A stretch of DNA of 34,768 nt from an uncultured Ruminococcus sp. (GCA_902762375.1 CACWNY010000021.1:1-34768); one strand, 5' to 3'. Shown: positions 24,787 to 34,295, counted from the stretch's first letter. Notes: generated by a model not told the origin, from the sequence alone. Translations and numbers: made by a program.

Positions 24787-26679
24787 TCAGTTTTTGAGGT
24801 TATGATTGCCGTAATCTTTTCTGCGTATACGATAAACCATAAAACTGTCATCTTTTACTTGTTCCAATATGATATTATTTTTTCCGTTAGAATAATGGTC
24901 ATTATAATATTTTTCTACCATAGAAATTCTTTTGTCCGAGATATAAAAAGCATATGGATTATCAACTATATCCGCATATAAATGCTCAACATGATACGCT
25001 TTCTTTACTTCATTGAACCATCTTGAACCAATTGCCCAACCCGAATAGATGCTATTATCTCCCATATCTGGTTTCAGAATCAGGTCATCGGAATTTTTCA
25101 TTGCACCGACTTGAAGTAAATCAAACAAATAAAAATTATTTTTATTATTTTCTATATAGTTAAAGATATTATAGTTATTTTCAAAAACCACAAAAAAAGG
25201 AAACATTCTGACAATGATTACAGATACTACCAAATAAACCGCAACTCCTACACCTAAGATTCCTTTCTTTACATTTGGCTGGATTTTTCTAATATTAATC
25301 TGAATATTGTTTTTATTGAAATTATAGATAGCAATGCACATCACAGGGAAAATAAAAGTATAAGTTCCTCTAAAGTTACTACGGGTAAATTCAAGATATA
25401 CCGTTAAAGAAAACAACACTGCACTCATAAAACATTGAATGATAAAATGATATCTGTTACCCAAAAACGACAAAAAAATCATCAATATTCCAGGAAATAC
25501 TGCCATGTACATAAGGTCATAATGATAAAAAGCATAAAACAGATATAAAAATCCTCCCCAGATTACTGCAAATAAAAACGGAAAAATCCGTTTCCATTTG
25601 TTTCTGAACACAATCAGTAATATCAGAAAAATTATGCAACATATAGCCAGTAAAATTATGATGATATTATACGCTGACCCCAATTTATTGGCAATTACAT
25701 CATGAACCATATCAACACCAGTATTCAGATGATTCATAAACCCTCTATCTTCTTCAGAATGTTCTGCAATCGCTGTTAATCTTTCCAGCGTAAAGAAATC
25801 TTCATCTCCTACTATCCATGAGCGTAATAATTGTAAATCATCTTCTGAAGAAATGCCTATACTGTTATAAAATTTTTCATTTTCAGAATATGGACAAATA
25901 TCATAATCCACACACAATGAACGAACTGATTGATATCTTTCATGATAGAGATAATCAGCATCACTTGTCTTGATATATACTGACAATTTTTCTAAAGAGA
26001 AAGCTATAACCAAAATCAATATTAAAAATACAAATTTTTTCACTAAAACAAAATAGTTCATCTTTGCTTTTTCTTTCCACGACCGTAACCACTTTACCAA
26101 CAGCAATGCAAATATAAAAACAAAAAACACACCTGAAACAGATAAAAAAGAGTAGAAACGATAAAAAGATGATAAAATCACCAACACTGCACCCAGGATT
26201 GATTGCCAATTTGTCCATTTTTTTGTATTTGAAAATAAAGACCATACTATTAGTAAATAACCTGCTGTTGCCATTGTAGTAGATGTTCTTGTAAATTGTA
26301 AAGAAACAAAGTTATAGTACCCAAAAGCTATATTAAATAACAATGAAAATAGGATACCGAATTTAGTACCAAATTTAGACAGAAAAATATAAACAATAAC
26401 AACTATTGATGCAAAATTAAACAGAAACAACGATATTGTCCATACATTAACTATTGTAAAAATTTTCTGTAGCGGAACAAGAATTACAGTACTGAAATAA
26501 CTAACAAACAAACATTTGTTATACCCTTTGGCAATAAACAAAGATATAAAAAAATCATCATATGTTTCACTCGTTAAATGAAAATTATTTATAATAAAAA
26601 ACACCAGAAATGCTGCTACATTCAGTCCGAAAGAAATCAATAAATAATTCGAACGGATTTTCATCAATAAGTTTCTCAT
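24787..26679 (-). CDS. Polytopic membrane protein, GT-C-like, paralogue 1 of 3
   Basis: A 630-residue protein and the most divergent of the three. The start MRNLLMKIRSNYLLISFGLN and the acidic loop TYDDFFISLFIA (acidic pair at 41-42) are kept, but NDD is changed to YDD and PSPYQGNE becomes CPYSENE, which could alter substrate. It ends EHLYADIVDNPYAFYISDKR and a slightly longer tail (DYGNHNLKN). It follows the PFL-family gene by only 17 bases, with AGGAG before its ATG at 26679, so the three paralogues appear joined to the ACT-PFL transcript. A specific function cannot be named; a GT-C-type transferase using a polyprenyl-phosphate sugar is the best guess. Confidence 0.72.
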   Translation of the reverse strand: MRNLLMKIRSNYLLISFGLNVAAFLVFFIINNFHLTSETYDDFFISLFIAKGYNKCLFVSYFSTVILVPLQKIFTIVNVWTISLFLFNFASIVVIVYIFLSKFGTKFGILFSLLFNIAFGYYNFVSLQFTRTSTTMATAGYLLIVWSLFSNTKKWTNWQSILGAVLVILSSFYRFYSFLSVSGVFFVFIFALLLVKWLRSWKEKAKMNYFVLVKKFVFLILILVIAFSLEKLSVYIKTSDADYLYHERYQSVRSLCVDYDICPYSENEKFYNSIGISSEDDLQLLRSWIVGDEDFFTLERLTAIAEHSEEDRGFMNHLNTGVDMVHDVIANKLGSAYNIIIILLAICCIIFLILLIVFRNKWKRIFPFLFAVIWGGFLYLFYAFYHYDLMYMAVFPGILMIFLSFLGNRYHFIIQCFMSAVLFSLTVYLEFTRSNFRGTYTFIFPVMCIAIYNFNKNNIQINIRKIQPNVKKGILGVGVAVYLVVSVIIVRMFPFFVVFENNYNIFNYIENNKNNFYLFDLLQVGAMKNSDDLILKPDMGDNSIYSGWAIGSRWFNEVKKAYHVEHLYADIVDNPYAFYISDKRISMVEKYYNDHYSNGKNNIILEQVKDDSFMVYRIRRKDYGNHNLKN

Positions 26680-26696
26680 TATTTTTCTCCTAGAAA

Positions 26697-28055
26697 TCAG
26701 TTTTTCAGACTTTGCAATGGTGCAGGTATTCTGCCTCCACGATGAATGAACTTATATGGTGATTTTGTATTGACTGCCATGACAGGGCCTTCTCCCAGAA
26801 GACCACCAAAACTAAGTTCATCACCAGCATGTTTGCCTATTGCAGGGATAACTCTTACAGCAGTTGTTTTGGAGTTTACCATACCTATTGCCGCCTCATC
26901 AGCGATGATAGCCGAAATCACTTCGGGAGTGGTATCTCCGGGAATATTTATCATATCCAGCCCTACTGAACAGACAGCCGTCATTGCTTCCAGTTTATTG
27001 AGTGTCAGGCAACCACTTCTTGCCGCACTAATCATACCTGCGTCTTCGGTCACAGGAATAAACGCTCCCGAAAGTCCACCTACATGAGATGATGCCATGA
27101 CACCACCTTTTTTCACAGCATCATTCAGCAAAGCTAATGCAGCAGTGGTACCAAAACAGCCACATTCTTCCAGACCCATCTCTTCAAGTATATGGGCAAC
27201 AGAATCTCCTACTGCGGGAGTAGGAGCAAGTGACAAATCCACAATACCAAAAGGGACACCTAATCTTCTGGAGGCTTCCTGAGCAACCAGCTGACCTGTT
27301 CTGGTAATTTTAAAAGCAGTCTTCTTGATAACTTCCGCAATTTCTGAAAGATTATAGTTTTCACATTTGGTCAATGCAGCACGAACCACTCCGGGACCTG
27401 AAACACCTACATTAATTTCGCAATCAGGTTCTCCGACACCGTGCATAGCACCTGCCATAAACGGGTTATCTTCAGGAGCATTACAAAAGACAACCAGTTT
27501 TGCTGCACCTATACAGTCACGGTCAGCGGTAAGTTCTGCCGTTTTTTTGATAATACTTCCCATCATTTTTACAGCGTCCATATTGATACCTGCTTTTGTA
27601 CTGCCGACATTGACAGATGCACAAACATGGTCAGTAATAGATAATGCTTCAGGAATACTTTCCATCAGGGCATAATCACCATCAGAGAACCCTTTTTGTA
27701 CCAATGCCGAATAACCGCCTATAAAATTGACACCCACACTTTGAGAGGCTTTTTCCAGTGCCAGTGCAAACTTAACGATTTTCTGGGTCTGACACGCTGA
27801 CGCAAGCATAGCGATTGGTGTAACAGATATTCTCTTATGAATGATAGGTATACCGTATTCTGAAGAGATATTCTCCCCTGTTTTGACCAAATCTTTAGCA
27901 TACCGACAAATTTTGTCATAGACTTTTGTACAGGCTTTGTCGATATCCTCATCTATACAGCTCAGAAGAGAAATTCCCATAGTGATGGTACGGACATCTA
28001 AATTTTCGTTATCAATCATATTGACAGTTTCTATAATATCGTGTGTATTTATCAT
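26697..28055 (-). CDS. PFL family protein (UPF0210 / DUF711)
   Basis: A 452-residue soluble protein of the UPF0210 family, related in fold to glycyl-radical (pyruvate formate-lyase-like) proteins but without the glycyl-radical motif that I would expect near the C-terminus. Conserved segments are DIIETVNMI at the start, [50 protein letters not shown] and [17 protein letters not shown] at the end. Its biochemical role is not known. It is almost always found next to a UPF0237 ACT-domain gene, as here (14 bases apart), which suggests that the ACT protein controls it in response to a small ligand, probably an amino acid. Length is normal. Confidence 0.9.
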   Translation of the reverse strand: MINTHDIIETVNMIDNENLDVRTITMGISLLSCIDEDIDKACTKVYDKICRYAKDLVKTGENISSEYGIPIIHKRISVTPIAMLASACQTQKIVKFALALEKASQSVGVNFIGGYSALVQKGFSDGDYALMESIPEALSITDHVCASVNVGSTKAGINMDAVKMMGSIIKKTAELTADRDCIGAAKLVVFCNAPEDNPFMAGAMHGVGEPDCEINVGVSGPGVVRAALTKCENYNLSEIAEVIKKTAFKITRTGQLVAQEASRRLGVPFGIVDLSLAPTPAVGDSVAHILEEMGLEECGCFGTTAALALLNDAVKKGGVMASSHVGGLSGAFIPVTEDAGMISAARSGCLTLNKLEAMTAVCSVGLDMINIPGDTTPEVISAIIADEAAIGMVNSKTTAVRVIPAIGKHAGDELSFGGLLGEGPVMAVNTKSPYKFIHRGGRIPAPLQSLKN

Positions 28056-28069
28056 AAAAAGTTCTCCAA

Positions 28070-28339
28070 TCAGATTCTGTGCATAGAATTAAAGATATCT
28101 TCGTGCATAATATGGATTTTCAGATTTGTTTTTTCGCCAAGCACATCAAATTTTTCCTGCATCTGACTGATAGTTTTCGTCGCATTATCCATATCGACCA
28201 GCATTATCATAACGAAAATATCCTGTAAAACACTTTGGGTTACTTCTAAGATACTGATATTTTCTTCGGCACAAGCTGTAGAAACTTTTGCTAAAATTCC
28301 GACAGTATCTTTTCCTAAAACAGTAATGAAAGCACGCAT
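28070..28339 (-). CDS. ACT domain protein (UPF0237)
   Basis: An 89-residue single ACT domain: [20 protein letters not shown], then [25 protein letters not shown] and a short C-terminal helix. ACT domains bind amino acids and usually act as dimers; this family resembles the N-terminal part of the glycine-cleavage regulator GcvR. The start is ATG at 28339, with AAAGGAG eight bases upstream. The frame is open another 34 codons, but that part is translated repeat R13 and is not protein. It precedes and probably regulates the PFL family protein. I see no clear promoter directly upstream; transcription may come through the repeat pair from the C39-like gene. Confidence 0.92.
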   Translation of the reverse strand: MRAFITVLGKDTVGILAKVSTACAEENISILEVTQSVLQDIFVMIMLVDMDNATKTISQMQEKFDVLGEKTNLKIHIMHEDIFNSMHRI

Positions 28340-28362
28340 TAAAAAAACTCCTTTTCTATTGT

Positions 28363-28379
28363 CAGGGACGCTGTCCCCG
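28363..28379. repeat. Small palindrome GGGACGCTGTCCC upstream of the ACT gene
   Basis: CAGGGACGCTGTCCCCG forms a 5-6 base-pair hairpin just before the ribosome binding site of the ACT gene. It does not belong to modules 1-4. It may be part of a separate repeat family or a leader hairpin. Confidence 0.4.
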
Positions 28380-28383
28380 AACC

Positions 28384-28626
28384 TCTGTTTAATGGTTGCC
28401 ATCCTTAAAAATCCTGCCCACTTTTTGAAAAAAGTGGACAAAAAACTTTTAAGGCTTCGTTCGGATGGTTTATCCAGAGTTCAGCTATGACAATTAAAAG
28501 TTTTTGTCGAACTTTTTTCAAAAAGTTCGTGGGGTCAAGGGGCAACGCCCCTTGTGGGATTTTAAAGGGCAAAGCCCTTTAACGGATAAAAATTCAAAAC
28601 AAAATCTGCGTAAGCAGATTTTGGCA
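28384..28626. repeat. Inverted pair of interspersed repeats R13 (A, shortened) and R14 (B, with module 4)
   Basis: R13 (about 28384-28450) lacks module 2, and its module 1 stem is changed to TGG/CCA around TTG. R14 (about 28488-28626) has the GAACTTTT/AAAAGTTC stem in module 3, then modules 2 and 1, and module 4 in the variant CAAAATCTGC/GCAGATTTTG. The core contains GGCTTCGTTCGGATGG. Read on the minus strand, module 4 followed by TTTTGAATTTTTA lies 16-40 bases past the C39-like gene and looks like its terminator. Confidence 0.85.
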
Positions 28627-28641
28627 ATAATTACCTGTTTT

Positions 28642-29892
28642 TCAACTGATTTTTTCAATTACCAAAGCAAATCTGCCCATTTTGGCAAAACGGTCTTCAA
28701 AAGTAGTTTTGTCGTAAGCCGTTTCTTTGTCACTGAGTGGGTCATGCAGATAGTAATAATCTTCATCATATCCCACAAGCAACATACAGTGTTCATTGGC
28801 TTTCCATTCAAATGTGTCACCGTCTTTGTAAGGGGAATCTTTATCTGCTCCTTCGACAATCCATTGTTCTGTCACTACAGGATTTGCCATGAACATTGTT
28901 GCCCATATCACAACAGGCTGATTATTGACAATATAATTCTGGGTCAGATGTTTGAGAGAAACTCCCGTAAGGTCAACTACACGGTAATTTTCCGTTTTCT
29001 TTTTTTCCTTGAAATATTTATCGACTGCCTTTTTTATCACATTCGGATAACACCCCAAAGAACCCTCATCATACGGACTGCCCAAAAAAGCCGTATACGG
29101 GTCGACCGCACACATTTCTCCTTTTTTATTGAAAGTAAATTCTCCTTGTGGAAGATAATGGTCAATAAAGTCTTCTACTGTTATTTTAAATCCCATATAC
29201 TGCAACAACATTACTGTGCTGACGGATTCACACCCTGACAGATATTTTTCTCCCTGATAAATATAAGGAACATATTTGATTTTATAGGATTTCGGCAAAG
29301 TTACATTCAGCGGTACAGTAGTGAAAATCCCTGTATCTGTAATGACTTTAATATTTGTCATACCATATCCCTTTCCCGTAACATTTCCTTTCTGGTCAAC
29401 TACCGCAATATTCGGATTTTCAGAAACATAAGTCAATTTCGGCAAAGCAGAATTTTTCTGACCGTTTTTTGCCGTATACTGACATTCCACTGTTATTTTT
29501 TTTCCACATTCCACTTTGTACACTTCCTTTTTAAAACGCAAAGTTTCTTTTGTGGACGGAACAGAAATTTGTGTAGCGGTTTCTGTTGGTGAAACAGTTC
29601 TGACAATACTATCTGTATCAGCAACAACAGTTACAGGAACTACAGATTGTAACATACTCAATAATGAAATCACTGCCACCACTGACACAAACAGGATAAC
29701 CCCAAAAAGCACCGCTTTTTTTCTGATAAAAATATGTATAGTTTCTTTTATATCTGTTTCTTTTTCTTCATAGACACTGTTAATCGTTACCGTTTCAGAC
29801 CTGACAACGGGAATTTGTACAACAGGTGGCGTAACTTCCTGAGAAACTTCTACGGTTTCTGTTGTAGTTGTCACAATTTTTTCATTTTCCAT
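28642..29892 (-). CDS. Membrane-anchored C39-like cysteine peptidase with Big_2-like domain
   Basis: A 416-residue protein. A cytoplasmic-side N-terminus of about 57 residues, rich in valine and threonine, precedes one membrane segment (about 60-82). A bacterial Ig-like (Big_2) domain lies at about 120-197 (ENPNIAVVDQKGNVTGKGYG), and a Peptidase_C39_2-like domain at about 203-415, with cysteine 221 in LSGCESVS, histidine 368 in NEHCMLLVGYD and aspartate 384 in LHDPLS. Family members of this type are presumed cell-surface peptidases, and the substrate is unknown. The start ATG at 29892 has AAAGGAT upstream and a promoter 50-90 bases away. Downstream lies the R13/R14 repeat pair. Confidence 0.85.
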   Translation of the reverse strand: MENEKIVTTTTETVEVSQEVTPPVVQIPVVRSETVTINSVYEEKETDIKETIHIFIRKKAVLFGVILFVSVVAVISLLSMLQSVVPVTVVADTDSIVRTVSPTETATQISVPSTKETLRFKKEVYKVECGKKITVECQYTAKNGQKNSALPKLTYVSENPNIAVVDQKGNVTGKGYGMTNIKVITDTGIFTTVPLNVTLPKSYKIKYVPYIYQGEKYLSGCESVSTVMLLQYMGFKITVEDFIDHYLPQGEFTFNKKGEMCAVDPYTAFLGSPYDEGSLGCYPNVIKKAVDKYFKEKKKTENYRVVDLTGVSLKHLTQNYIVNNQPVVIWATMFMANPVVTEQWIVEGADKDSPYKDGDTFEWKANEHCMLLVGYDEDYYYLHDPLSDKETAYDKTTFEDRFAKMGRFALVIEKIS

Positions 29893-29950
29893 GATAATTT
29901 ATCCTTTGTCAGTAAAATATACCTATAAGGGATTTTTTCAGTTATCTCAT

Positions 29951-29980
29951 ATTATAACACATTGATTTATAACAATGCAA
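29951..29980 (-). promoter_or_regulatory. Predicted promoter of the C39-like peptidase gene
   Basis: Minus strand TTGCAT (29975-29980), 18 bases, TATAAT (29951-29956) with an extended TGT. The -10 box is perfect. Confidence 0.7.
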
Positions 29981-30054
29981 ATAAATTATCTTGACATAAA
30001 TTCAGAATAAAACAGAAAAAAAAAAAAATTTCTGTATAAATTGCGAAATTTGGG

Positions 30055-30165
30055 GAGGTTAAGGGCGTTGCCCTTAACAATCCCATCAGGGGCTTTGCCC
30101 CTGAACCCCACCACTTTTTTGAAAAAAGTGGACAAAAACTTTTAATTGTCACAGCTATAGGTTGC
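30055..30165 (+). repeat. Interspersed hairpin repeat, copy R15 (orientation A)
   Basis: Modules 1 (GTT loop), 2 (shorter stem CAGGGG/CCCCTG) and 3 (CCACTTTTTTGAAAAAAGTGG), then AATTGTCACAGCTATAGGTTG. It stands between the divergent C39-like and pheST promoters, next to a run of 13 A residues near 30018. Confidence 0.85.
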
Positions 30166-30250
30166 CTTTCTATAATTACTGACTATTAGTTTCAAAAATA
30201 GTTCCAACCACTCAACCAGGATTTTTTTATCTGTAATTTCAAAAAACAAC

Positions 30251-30279
30251 TTGAAAAATATACTCGTTTATGTTATAGT
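30251..30279 (+). promoter_or_regulatory. Predicted sigma-A promoter of pheST
   Basis: TTGAAA (30251-30256), 17 bases, TATAGT (30274-30279) with an extended TGT before the -10. The predicted start near 30286 places the whole T-box in the leader. Confidence 0.75.
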
Positions 30280-30339
30280 AATATAGAATAAAGTAAAATT
30301 CCCCCAAAACGCATGGATAAAGAATAGTACCGACAGTAT

Positions 30340-30566
30340 ACGGATAGTCTTTACAGAGAGAACTTATTATGGCTGAGAGTAAGTTTACAGATTTTTACTA
30401 TCGGGAAGTTTCACTTTGGAGCGGTTGTTCCGAACGCTTTTGAGCAAGTAAGAATAAACGGCTGACCCCGTTATCGGTCGCTTGAGTGTTTGCTTGTAAG
30501 CAAAAATTAGGGTGGTAACACGGAAGTTTTTCAGGCTTTCGTCCCTTTTCGGGACGGAAGTTTTTT
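30340..30566 (+). promoter_or_regulatory. T-box riboswitch, tRNA-Phe specific
   Basis: Stem I begins near ACAGAGAGAAC (30353). The specifier loop AAGT-TTC-A has TTC at 30410-30412, a phenylalanine codon. The T-box AGGGTGGTAACACGG lies at 30509-30523. The variable base of the UGGN bulge is U, matching the A73 discriminator known for bacterial tRNA-Phe. The terminator follows at 30536-30566. Uncharged tRNA-Phe should allow read-through into pheST. Confidence 0.93.
30536..30566 (+). terminator. Intrinsic terminator of the phenylalanine T-box
   Basis: CTTTCGTCCC pairs with GGGACGGAAG (one G-U pair) around a short TTTTC loop, directly followed by TTTTTTG. Confidence 0.9.
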
Positions 30567-30610
30567 GTTTCTCCCCTGTTTTTGCCACATTACAGAAAGG
30601 ATTGAAAACC

Positions 30611-31633
30611 ATGAGAAATCAACTGGAAGAAATACGCAAATCGGCATTGGAAAACATCAAATCGGCTGATGTTTTGCAGGATATCGAAACACTGCGTGTA
30701 AAGTGTCTGGGTAAGAAAGGACAACTGACAAGTATTCTGAAACAAATGGGAAAATTATCTCCTGAAGAAAGACCTGTCATCGGTCAGCTTGCCAACGAAA
30801 TCCGTGCAAAAATTGAACAGGCAATCGAAGAAAAGACAAAAGAAATCAAAGCACACGAACAGGAAAAGAAACTTCTTGCCGAAAAAATCGATGTCACTTT
30901 GCCTGGAAAAACCGTAAAAATGGGTAGCCGTCACCCACTTACCGTTGTCCTTGACGATATCAAAGAGATATTTGTCGGTATGGGATTTGACATCGTGGAC
31001 GGTCCTGAAGTAGAACTGGATTACTATAACTTTGAAGCCCTCAATATTCCCAAAGACCACCCTGCCAGAGATACACAGGATACTTTCTATATCACCGACA
31101 ATATTCTGTTGCGTACACAAACCTCTCCTGTACAGATAAGAGTTATGGAACAACAAAAACCGCCTATTCGTATCATTTCTCCGGGTCGTGTTTACAGAAG
31201 TGACGCTGTTGACGCTACACATTCCCCTGTATTCCATCAGATTGAGGGATTGGTTGTGGATAAAGGCATTACTTTTGCCGATTTGAAAGGTACTCTGGAA
31301 ACTTTTGTCAAAAGATTATACGGTGAAGATACTGTAGTTCGTTTTCGACCACACCATTTCCCTTTTACTGAACCTTCTGCTGAACTTGATGTTCAATGTT
31401 TCAACTGTCATGGTGAAGGTTGTCGTCTTTGTAAGGGTGAAGGTTGGATTGAAATTCTTGGTTGCGGTATGGTACACCCTGATGTACTCCGCAACGGCGG
31501 TATTGACCCTGAAGAATACAGCGGTTTCGCTTTGGGTTACGGTCTGGAAAGAGTTTGTATGAGAAGATATGACATTGACGATTTACGCCTGTTCTTTGAG
31601 AATGATGTCAGATTTTTAAAACAGTTTGATTAA
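30611..31633 (+). CDS. pheS: Phenylalanyl-tRNA synthetase alpha subunit
   Basis: A 340-residue catalytic subunit of the alpha2-beta2 enzyme that charges tRNA-Phe. An N-terminal coiled coil (about 1-85) precedes the class II core: GSRHPL near 105, motif 2 [17 protein letters not shown] near 255-270, a cysteine-rich loop ([14 protein letters not shown]) and motif 3 [18 protein letters not shown] near 310-327. The start is ATG at 30611 with AGAAAGG about ten bases upstream. The frame is open further to a GTG at 30512, but that part is T-box and terminator sequence. It is followed by a repeat copy before pheT, an unusual interruption of this operon. Confidence 0.97.
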   Translation: MRNQLEEIRKSALENIKSADVLQDIETLRVKCLGKKGQLTSILKQMGKLSPEERPVIGQLANEIRAKIEQAIEEKTKEIKAHEQEKKLLAEKIDVTLPGKTVKMGSRHPLTVVLDDIKEIFVGMGFDIVDGPEVELDYYNFEALNIPKDHPARDTQDTFYITDNILLRTQTSPVQIRVMEQQKPPIRIISPGRVYRSDAVDATHSPVFHQIEGLVVDKGITFADLKGTLETFVKRLYGEDTVVRFRPHHFPFTEPSAELDVQCFNCHGEGCRLCKGEGWIEILGCGMVHPDVLRNGGIDPEEYSGFALGYGLERVCMRRYDIDDLRLFFENDVRFLKQFD

Positions 31634-31645
31634 TCTATCCCTCGT

Positions 31646-31783
31646 ATAGCTATGACAATTAAAAGTTTTTGTCCACTTTTTTCAAAAAGTGGTGGGGTTC
31701 AGGGGCAAAGCCCCTGATAGGATTGTTAAGGGCAACGCCCTTAACCTCCACAAAATAAAAACAAAATCTGCGAATGCAGATTT
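31646..31783 (-). repeat. Interspersed hairpin repeat, copy R16 (orientation B, with module 4)
   Basis: This fills most of the 173 bases between pheS and pheT. Modules 3, 2 and 1 lie at about 31674-31745, and module 4 (CAAAATCTGCGAATGCAGATTTTG) at about 31760-31783. The pheT ribosome binding site (AGAAAGGA) begins a few bases after module 4. Confidence 0.87.
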
Positions 31784-31806
31784 TGACAGAAAGGATAAAA
31801 TAAGTT

Positions 31807-34191
31807 ATGAATCTTTCCATGAGATGGCTGAAAGAGTTTGTAGATATTGATGACAACATCACCCCCAGAGCCTTTTCAGAGGCAATGACGATGAGCGGTT
31901 CTAAAGTCGAAAACTATGAAATTGAAGGCGAAAAAATTAAAAATGTCGTTGTCGGACAGGTACTCGGCATAGAAAAACACCCCGACGCAGATAAACTGCT
32001 TGTCTGTCAGGTAGATGTCGGTGAGGAAACTCCTATTCAGATTGTTACAGGTGCAAAAAATCTTACTGTCGGCGATTTAGTTCCTGTCGCTAAAGACAAA
32101 TCTGTCCTGAATAACGGCACAAAAATCACCAAAGGCAAATTGCGTGGTGTTCCTAGTTTCGGCATGATGTGTTCTGTTTCCGAAATCGGTGTTACTGTCA
32201 ATGACTTTCCCTATACTATAGAAGACGGTATCTGGGTATTGCAGGAAGATTGTAAGGTCGGTGACGATATCCGTGAAGTAACAGGCTTTAACGATACCAA
32301 AATTGAATTTGAAATCACTTCCAATCGCCCTGACTGTTTTTCTGTCATTGGTCTTGCCAGAGAAGCTGCTGCAACATTCCATAAACCGTTAAAATTACAC
32401 ACTCCCGTTGTCAAGGGTGGTAACGGTGACTGTAGTAATATGCTTGATGTCAAAATCGAAAATCCCGAACTGTGCAAAATCTACAGTGCCAAAGTTGTAA
32501 AAAATGTAAGAGTAAAACCTTCTCCCCGCTGGTTGCGTGAAAGACTGAGAGCTATGGGTGTCCGTCCTATCAACAACATTGTCGATATTACCAACTATGT
32601 TATGCTGGAATACGGTCAGCCTATGCACGCTTTCGATTTCCGCTTTGTCGATGACGCAAAAATCCGTGTCCGCCTTGCCAAAGATGGTGAAACTATCACT
32701 ACTCTTGACGGTGTGGAAAGAACACTCAATAATACTAATCTTATTATTGCTGACGCTAACAAACCTATTGCCATTGCAGGAGTTATGGGCGGAGAATACA
32801 GCGGTATTGTCAACGATACCACTACCATTATTTTTGAATCTGCTAATTTCTCAGGTTCGTCCGTCAGACTGACCGCTAAACAACAGGGTATGCGTACTGA
32901 CGCAAGTTCCCGTTATGAAAAAGGTCTTGACCCCAATTCTGTACTGCCTGCCTTAGAAAGAGCTTGTGAACTTGTCGAATTGCTTGACGCAGGTGATGTT
33001 ATGGACGGCATTATCGTGGATAAACACTTTGACGAAAATGCAAGAGTACAGATTGCCTTTGAACCTCAATGGACAAACAAATTTTTAGGTACAGATATTC
33101 CCGAAAAAGATATGATTGCCTATCTGGAAAAACTGGAATGTAAAGTAGAAAACGGTATGATTACCGTTCCCACATTCCGTCCTGATTTACAGCATAAAGC
33201 GGATATTGCCGAAGAAATTGCCAGATTTTACGGTTACAATAATATCGGTACAACCTCTGTATCAGGCGGTTCACAAGGAAAATACTCTCCCCGTCAGCAA
33301 TTTGACAGAACTGTATCTCAAAGTATGCTTGCTATGGGTCTTAACGAAATCCTGACCTATTCCTTTATCAGTCCCAAATATTACGACAAAATTTTAATGC
33401 CCGAAAATGATACTTTGCGTAATTCTGTTGTTATCCGCAATCCTTTGGGTGAAGATACCAGTGTAATGAGAACTACTGCGTTGCCGTCTATGATGGAAAT
33501 TCTCGCCAGAAACTATAACAACCGTAACAGTGATGTTTATTTATACGAAATGTGCCGTGAATATATCCCCACCGAACCCGACAAACTTCCTATAGAAAAA
33601 AATGTATTGGTCGCAGGTATGTACGGTAACGATACGGATTTCTTTACTGCTAAAGGTATTCTGGAAACATTACTGGAGAAAGTCGGTCTGAAAAATTACG
33701 ATATTCGGGCAAGCAGTAATGAATATACTTTCCACCCGGGAAGATGTGCTGTACTTTCTGTAAATGGTGAAAAACTCGGCGTTATCGGTGAGGTTCACCC
33801 GAAATGTACCGAAAATTACGGTATCAATACCAGAGTATATCTGTTCCGTATTGATATGGATATTCTCTATCAATATGCTGACAATCAGAAACATTATACT
33901 CCACTTCCCAAATATCCCGCCGTTACCCGTGATATCGCCCTCATCTGTGATGAAAACATTCCCGTAATTGAACTTCAAAAAACAATCGAAAAAGCAGGCG
34001 GTAAACTGATGGAAACGGTCAAATTATTTGATGTCTATCAGGGAAAACAGATAGAAAGCGGTAAAAAGAGTGTTGCCTTTAATGTAACAATGAGAAGCAA
34101 AGACAGTACCCTCACTGACGAACAGGCAAATTCCACTATGCAAAAAATGATGAATGCTCTGGAAAAAATAGGAGCAACTTTGCGTTCTTAA
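31807..34191 (+). CDS. pheT: Phenylalanyl-tRNA synthetase beta subunit
   Basis: A 794-residue subunit. In order it has an N-terminal segment MNLSMRWLKEFVDI, the tRNA-binding OB domain (about 40-150, VVGQVLGIEKHPDADKL), the B3/B4 editing domain (about 210-380, with GVRPINNIVDITNYVMLEYGQP), the B5 domain (about 395-470), a catalytic-like core (about 480-690) and the C-terminal FDX-ACB anticodon-binding domain (about 700-794, YPAVTRDIALIC). It completes the PheRS heterotetramer and edits Tyr-tRNA-Phe. Length is normal. The start is ATG at 31807 with AGAAAGGAT upstream. It is co-transcribed with pheS if transcription passes repeat R16. I see no strong terminator after it. Confidence 0.97.
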   Translation: MNLSMRWLKEFVDIDDNITPRAFSEAMTMSGSKVENYEIEGEKIKNVVVGQVLGIEKHPDADKLLVCQVDVGEETPIQIVTGAKNLTVGDLVPVAKDKSVLNNGTKITKGKLRGVPSFGMMCSVSEIGVTVNDFPYTIEDGIWVLQEDCKVGDDIREVTGFNDTKIEFEITSNRPDCFSVIGLAREAAATFHKPLKLHTPVVKGGNGDCSNMLDVKIENPELCKIYSAKVVKNVRVKPSPRWLRERLRAMGVRPINNIVDITNYVMLEYGQPMHAFDFRFVDDAKIRVRLAKDGETITTLDGVERTLNNTNLIIADANKPIAIAGVMGGEYSGIVNDTTTIIFESANFSGSSVRLTAKQQGMRTDASSRYEKGLDPNSVLPALERACELVELLDAGDVMDGIIVDKHFDENARVQIAFEPQWTNKFLGTDIPEKDMIAYLEKLECKVENGMITVPTFRPDLQHKADIAEEIARFYGYNNIGTTSVSGGSQGKYSPRQQFDRTVSQSMLAMGLNEILTYSFISPKYYDKILMPENDTLRNSVVIRNPLGEDTSVMRTTALPSMMEILARNYNNRNSDVYLYEMCREYIPTEPDKLPIEKNVLVAGMYGNDTDFFTAKGILETLLEKVGLKNYDIRASSNEYTFHPGRCAVLSVNGEKLGVIGEVHPKCTENYGINTRVYLFRIDMDILYQYADNQKHYTPLPKYPAVTRDIALICDENIPVIELQKTIEKAGGKLMETVKLFDVYQGKQIESGKKSVAFNVTMRSKDSTLTDEQANSTMQKMMNALEKIGATLRS

Positions 34192-34230
34192 TTTTTTCTG
34201 ACAAAATACACAAAGGCAGACATTTTTCTG

Positions 34231-34259
34231 TTGATTTTTACATGAAAGTATTGTATGAT
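34231..34259 (+). promoter_or_regulatory. Predicted sigma-A promoter of ireB
   Basis: TTGATT (34231-34236), 17 bases, TATGAT (34254-34259). A start near 34266 gives a leader of about 30 bases. Confidence 0.65.
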
Positions 34260-34295
34260 GAGTGTACAAAGTGATTGCTCATGGAGGTGTTATAT

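Noticed and set aside
28340..28441. N-terminal extension of the ACT domain protein
   Set aside because: It is translated repeat R13; a strong ribosome binding site precedes the ATG at 28339.
28504..29238. 244-codon open frame on the plus strand
   Set aside because: It runs antisense to the C39-like peptidase gene and begins in repeat R14; the peptidase has catalytic residues, promoter and ribosome binding site.
30512..30610. N-terminal extension of pheS starting at GTG
   Set aside because: The stretch is the T-box sequence and terminator; PheS begins at the ATG at 30611.
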